Of a stretch of DNA of 22,518 nucleotides, positions 21,871-22,518 are shown one piece after another (the first letter of the stretch is position 1; every line of letters starts with the position of its first letter). Source of the DNA: an uncultured Collinsella sp. (GTDB lineage Bacteria; Actinomycetota; Coriobacteriia; Coriobacteriales; Coriobacteriaceae); assembly GCA_900554645.1 (NCBI GenBank), contig USIE01000020.1, positions 1 to 22,518 on the forward strand. The letters are read 5' to 3'. Below the pieces are notes generated by a model that saw only the letters and a list, made by a program, of their open reading frames with translations, was not told the DNA's origin and made no database searches. The position numbers were made by a program, and so were the translations under genes.

Positions 21871-22446
21871 CTACTTTTTGGCGGCTTTGCGCTCGTCGCG
21901 GATGCGGGCGCGGTCCATGGCCGCCTCGACAGCCGAGAAGCGGCAACCACAGTAGTTCTGCCGATACATGCCAAGCTCGCGCGAACGGCGTGTCGCCTCG
22001 GGATAATACGGGCGAAAATCGCGAATCACCGGGGTGAGCCCATGTGCCGCCGCCAAGTGCTCAAGCACGTCATTGCAGGTATCGAACAGCTGGTACGGCG
22101 AGACGGCGAGCGTCGTGCCCACAAACTCAAACCCGCGCTCCTGGGCCACGCGGCACGCCTCGGCCAAGCGCAGGGCATAGCACGCGCGACAGCGACGAGG
22201 CCGATCGGCACCCAGCGGTGCCACGCCGGTCTCCCAGCGATCGCGGTCCCCCCCTGCCTCGATGAGCTCGATATCGCCATCGGCACACCACCGGCGCAGC
22301 TCGTCCAAGCGGCGCTGCCATTCATCGCGCGGTTGAATATTGGGGTTGGTCCAGCAAATCGTGGGCTCAAACCCCTCCTCGCGCAGCAGGCGAACCGGCT
22401 CAAGCGAGCATGGTGCACAGCACGCATGCAGCAACAACGACTTCAT
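21871..22446 (-). CDS. queH: Epoxyqueuosine reductase QueH
   Basis: This 191-residue enzyme (former DUF208) reduces epoxyqueuosine to queuosine in tRNA, replacing the unrelated QueG. Conserved Cys segments are LLHACCAPCS (C9, C10, C13), RCRACYALRL (C86, C89) and QNYCGCRFS (C166, C168), expected to hold the iron-sulfur cluster and metal site. AVSPYQ and the final helix also fit. GGGAGGAG lies 6 nt before the ATG at 22446 but touches an ATG at 22452, so the later start is preferred. It precedes queA by 64 nt and probably shares a transcript with it; together with tgt it covers the last three steps of queuosine formation. Confidence 0.93.
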   Translation of the reverse strand: MKSLLLHACCAPCSLEPVRLLREEGFEPTICWTNPNIQPRDEWQRRLDELRRWCADGDIELIEAGGDRDRWETGVAPLGADRPRRCRACYALRLAEACRVAQERGFEFVGTTLAVSPYQLFDTCNDVLEHLAAAHGLTPVIRDFRPYYPEATRRSRELGMYRQNYCGCRFSAVEAAMDRARIRDERKAAKK

Positions 22447-22518
22447 CGACATCTCCTCCCCCGCAATGATTTTTTAAGGCTCTGTTAGACCAGGATTGAC
22501 ATGCCGACCTGCCGGCTA
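22447..22518. promoter_or_regulatory. queH upstream region at window edge
   Basis: TTGACA on the plus strand (22496-22501) may be the -35 of a divergent gene to the right, with its -10 outside the window. The queH promoter should lie here on the minus strand, but I cannot assign it. Confidence 0.3.

Overview
The window is a GC-rich bacterial chromosome segment with short intergenic gaps and mostly housekeeping genes. Protein character (Pst operon with a Tat-type PstS lipoprotein, QueA/QueH/Tgt queuosine genes, ABC-F, DegV, PepV-type dipeptidase) and the many GGGGAC- and CCGCAAC-containing intergenic hairpins suggest an actinobacterium of the Coriobacteriia, most likely a gut Collinsella-like organism. 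This assignment rests on family resemblance and memory of such genomes, not on a search. I see no rRNA, tRNA, CRISPR array, phage genes or intact insertion sequence.

Layout. 1-3014 (+): a zinc/cadmium-type metal resistance unit: an ArsR/SmtB repressor with a complete alpha5 zinc site, a free-standing HMA metallochaperone and a P1B-2 ATPase, with three copies of one operator. 3294-3683 (-): a short DtxR/MntR-type regulator. 3875-6511 (-): an ABC-F ATPase followed by a Cof-type HAD phosphatase. 6713-10373 (-): pstS-pstC-pstA-pstB, the high-affinity phosphate importer, without phoU in the window. 10819-12972 (-): a PepV-like dipeptidase behind a HAD phosphatase, divergent from degV/fakB (+, 13129-13989). 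14083-14693 (-): a YafQ-DinJ type toxin-antitoxin pair under a 36-bp palindrome. 14807-15565 (-): a LOG-family nucleotide phosphoribohydrolase. 15779-16918 (-): tgt. 17356-18156 (-): an SDR oxidoreductase. 18451-20214 (+): an unrecognised acidic, coiled-coil protein with a C-terminal membrane anchor. 20589-22446 (-): queH then queA, which with tgt supply the late steps of queuosine tRNA modification.

The most interesting non-coding signal is a 177/178-nt element present twice (17176-17353 and 20412-20588), each copy touching the 3' end of a minus-strand gene (SDR and queA). The copies differ at about 18 positions, and several differences are paired so that predicted stems are kept, which points to a conserved RNA structure. 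A second family, a 67-nt hairpin with changed but still complementary arms and a fixed ACCGCAACTTA end, occurs at 14005-14071 and 20245-20311, with a longer relative near 10569-10667. Other intergenic gaps carry long perfect or nested hairpins, so non-coding space here is largely occupied by folded repeats.

Limits: no alignment, folding or database search was run. Residue counts and repeat matches were made by eye.
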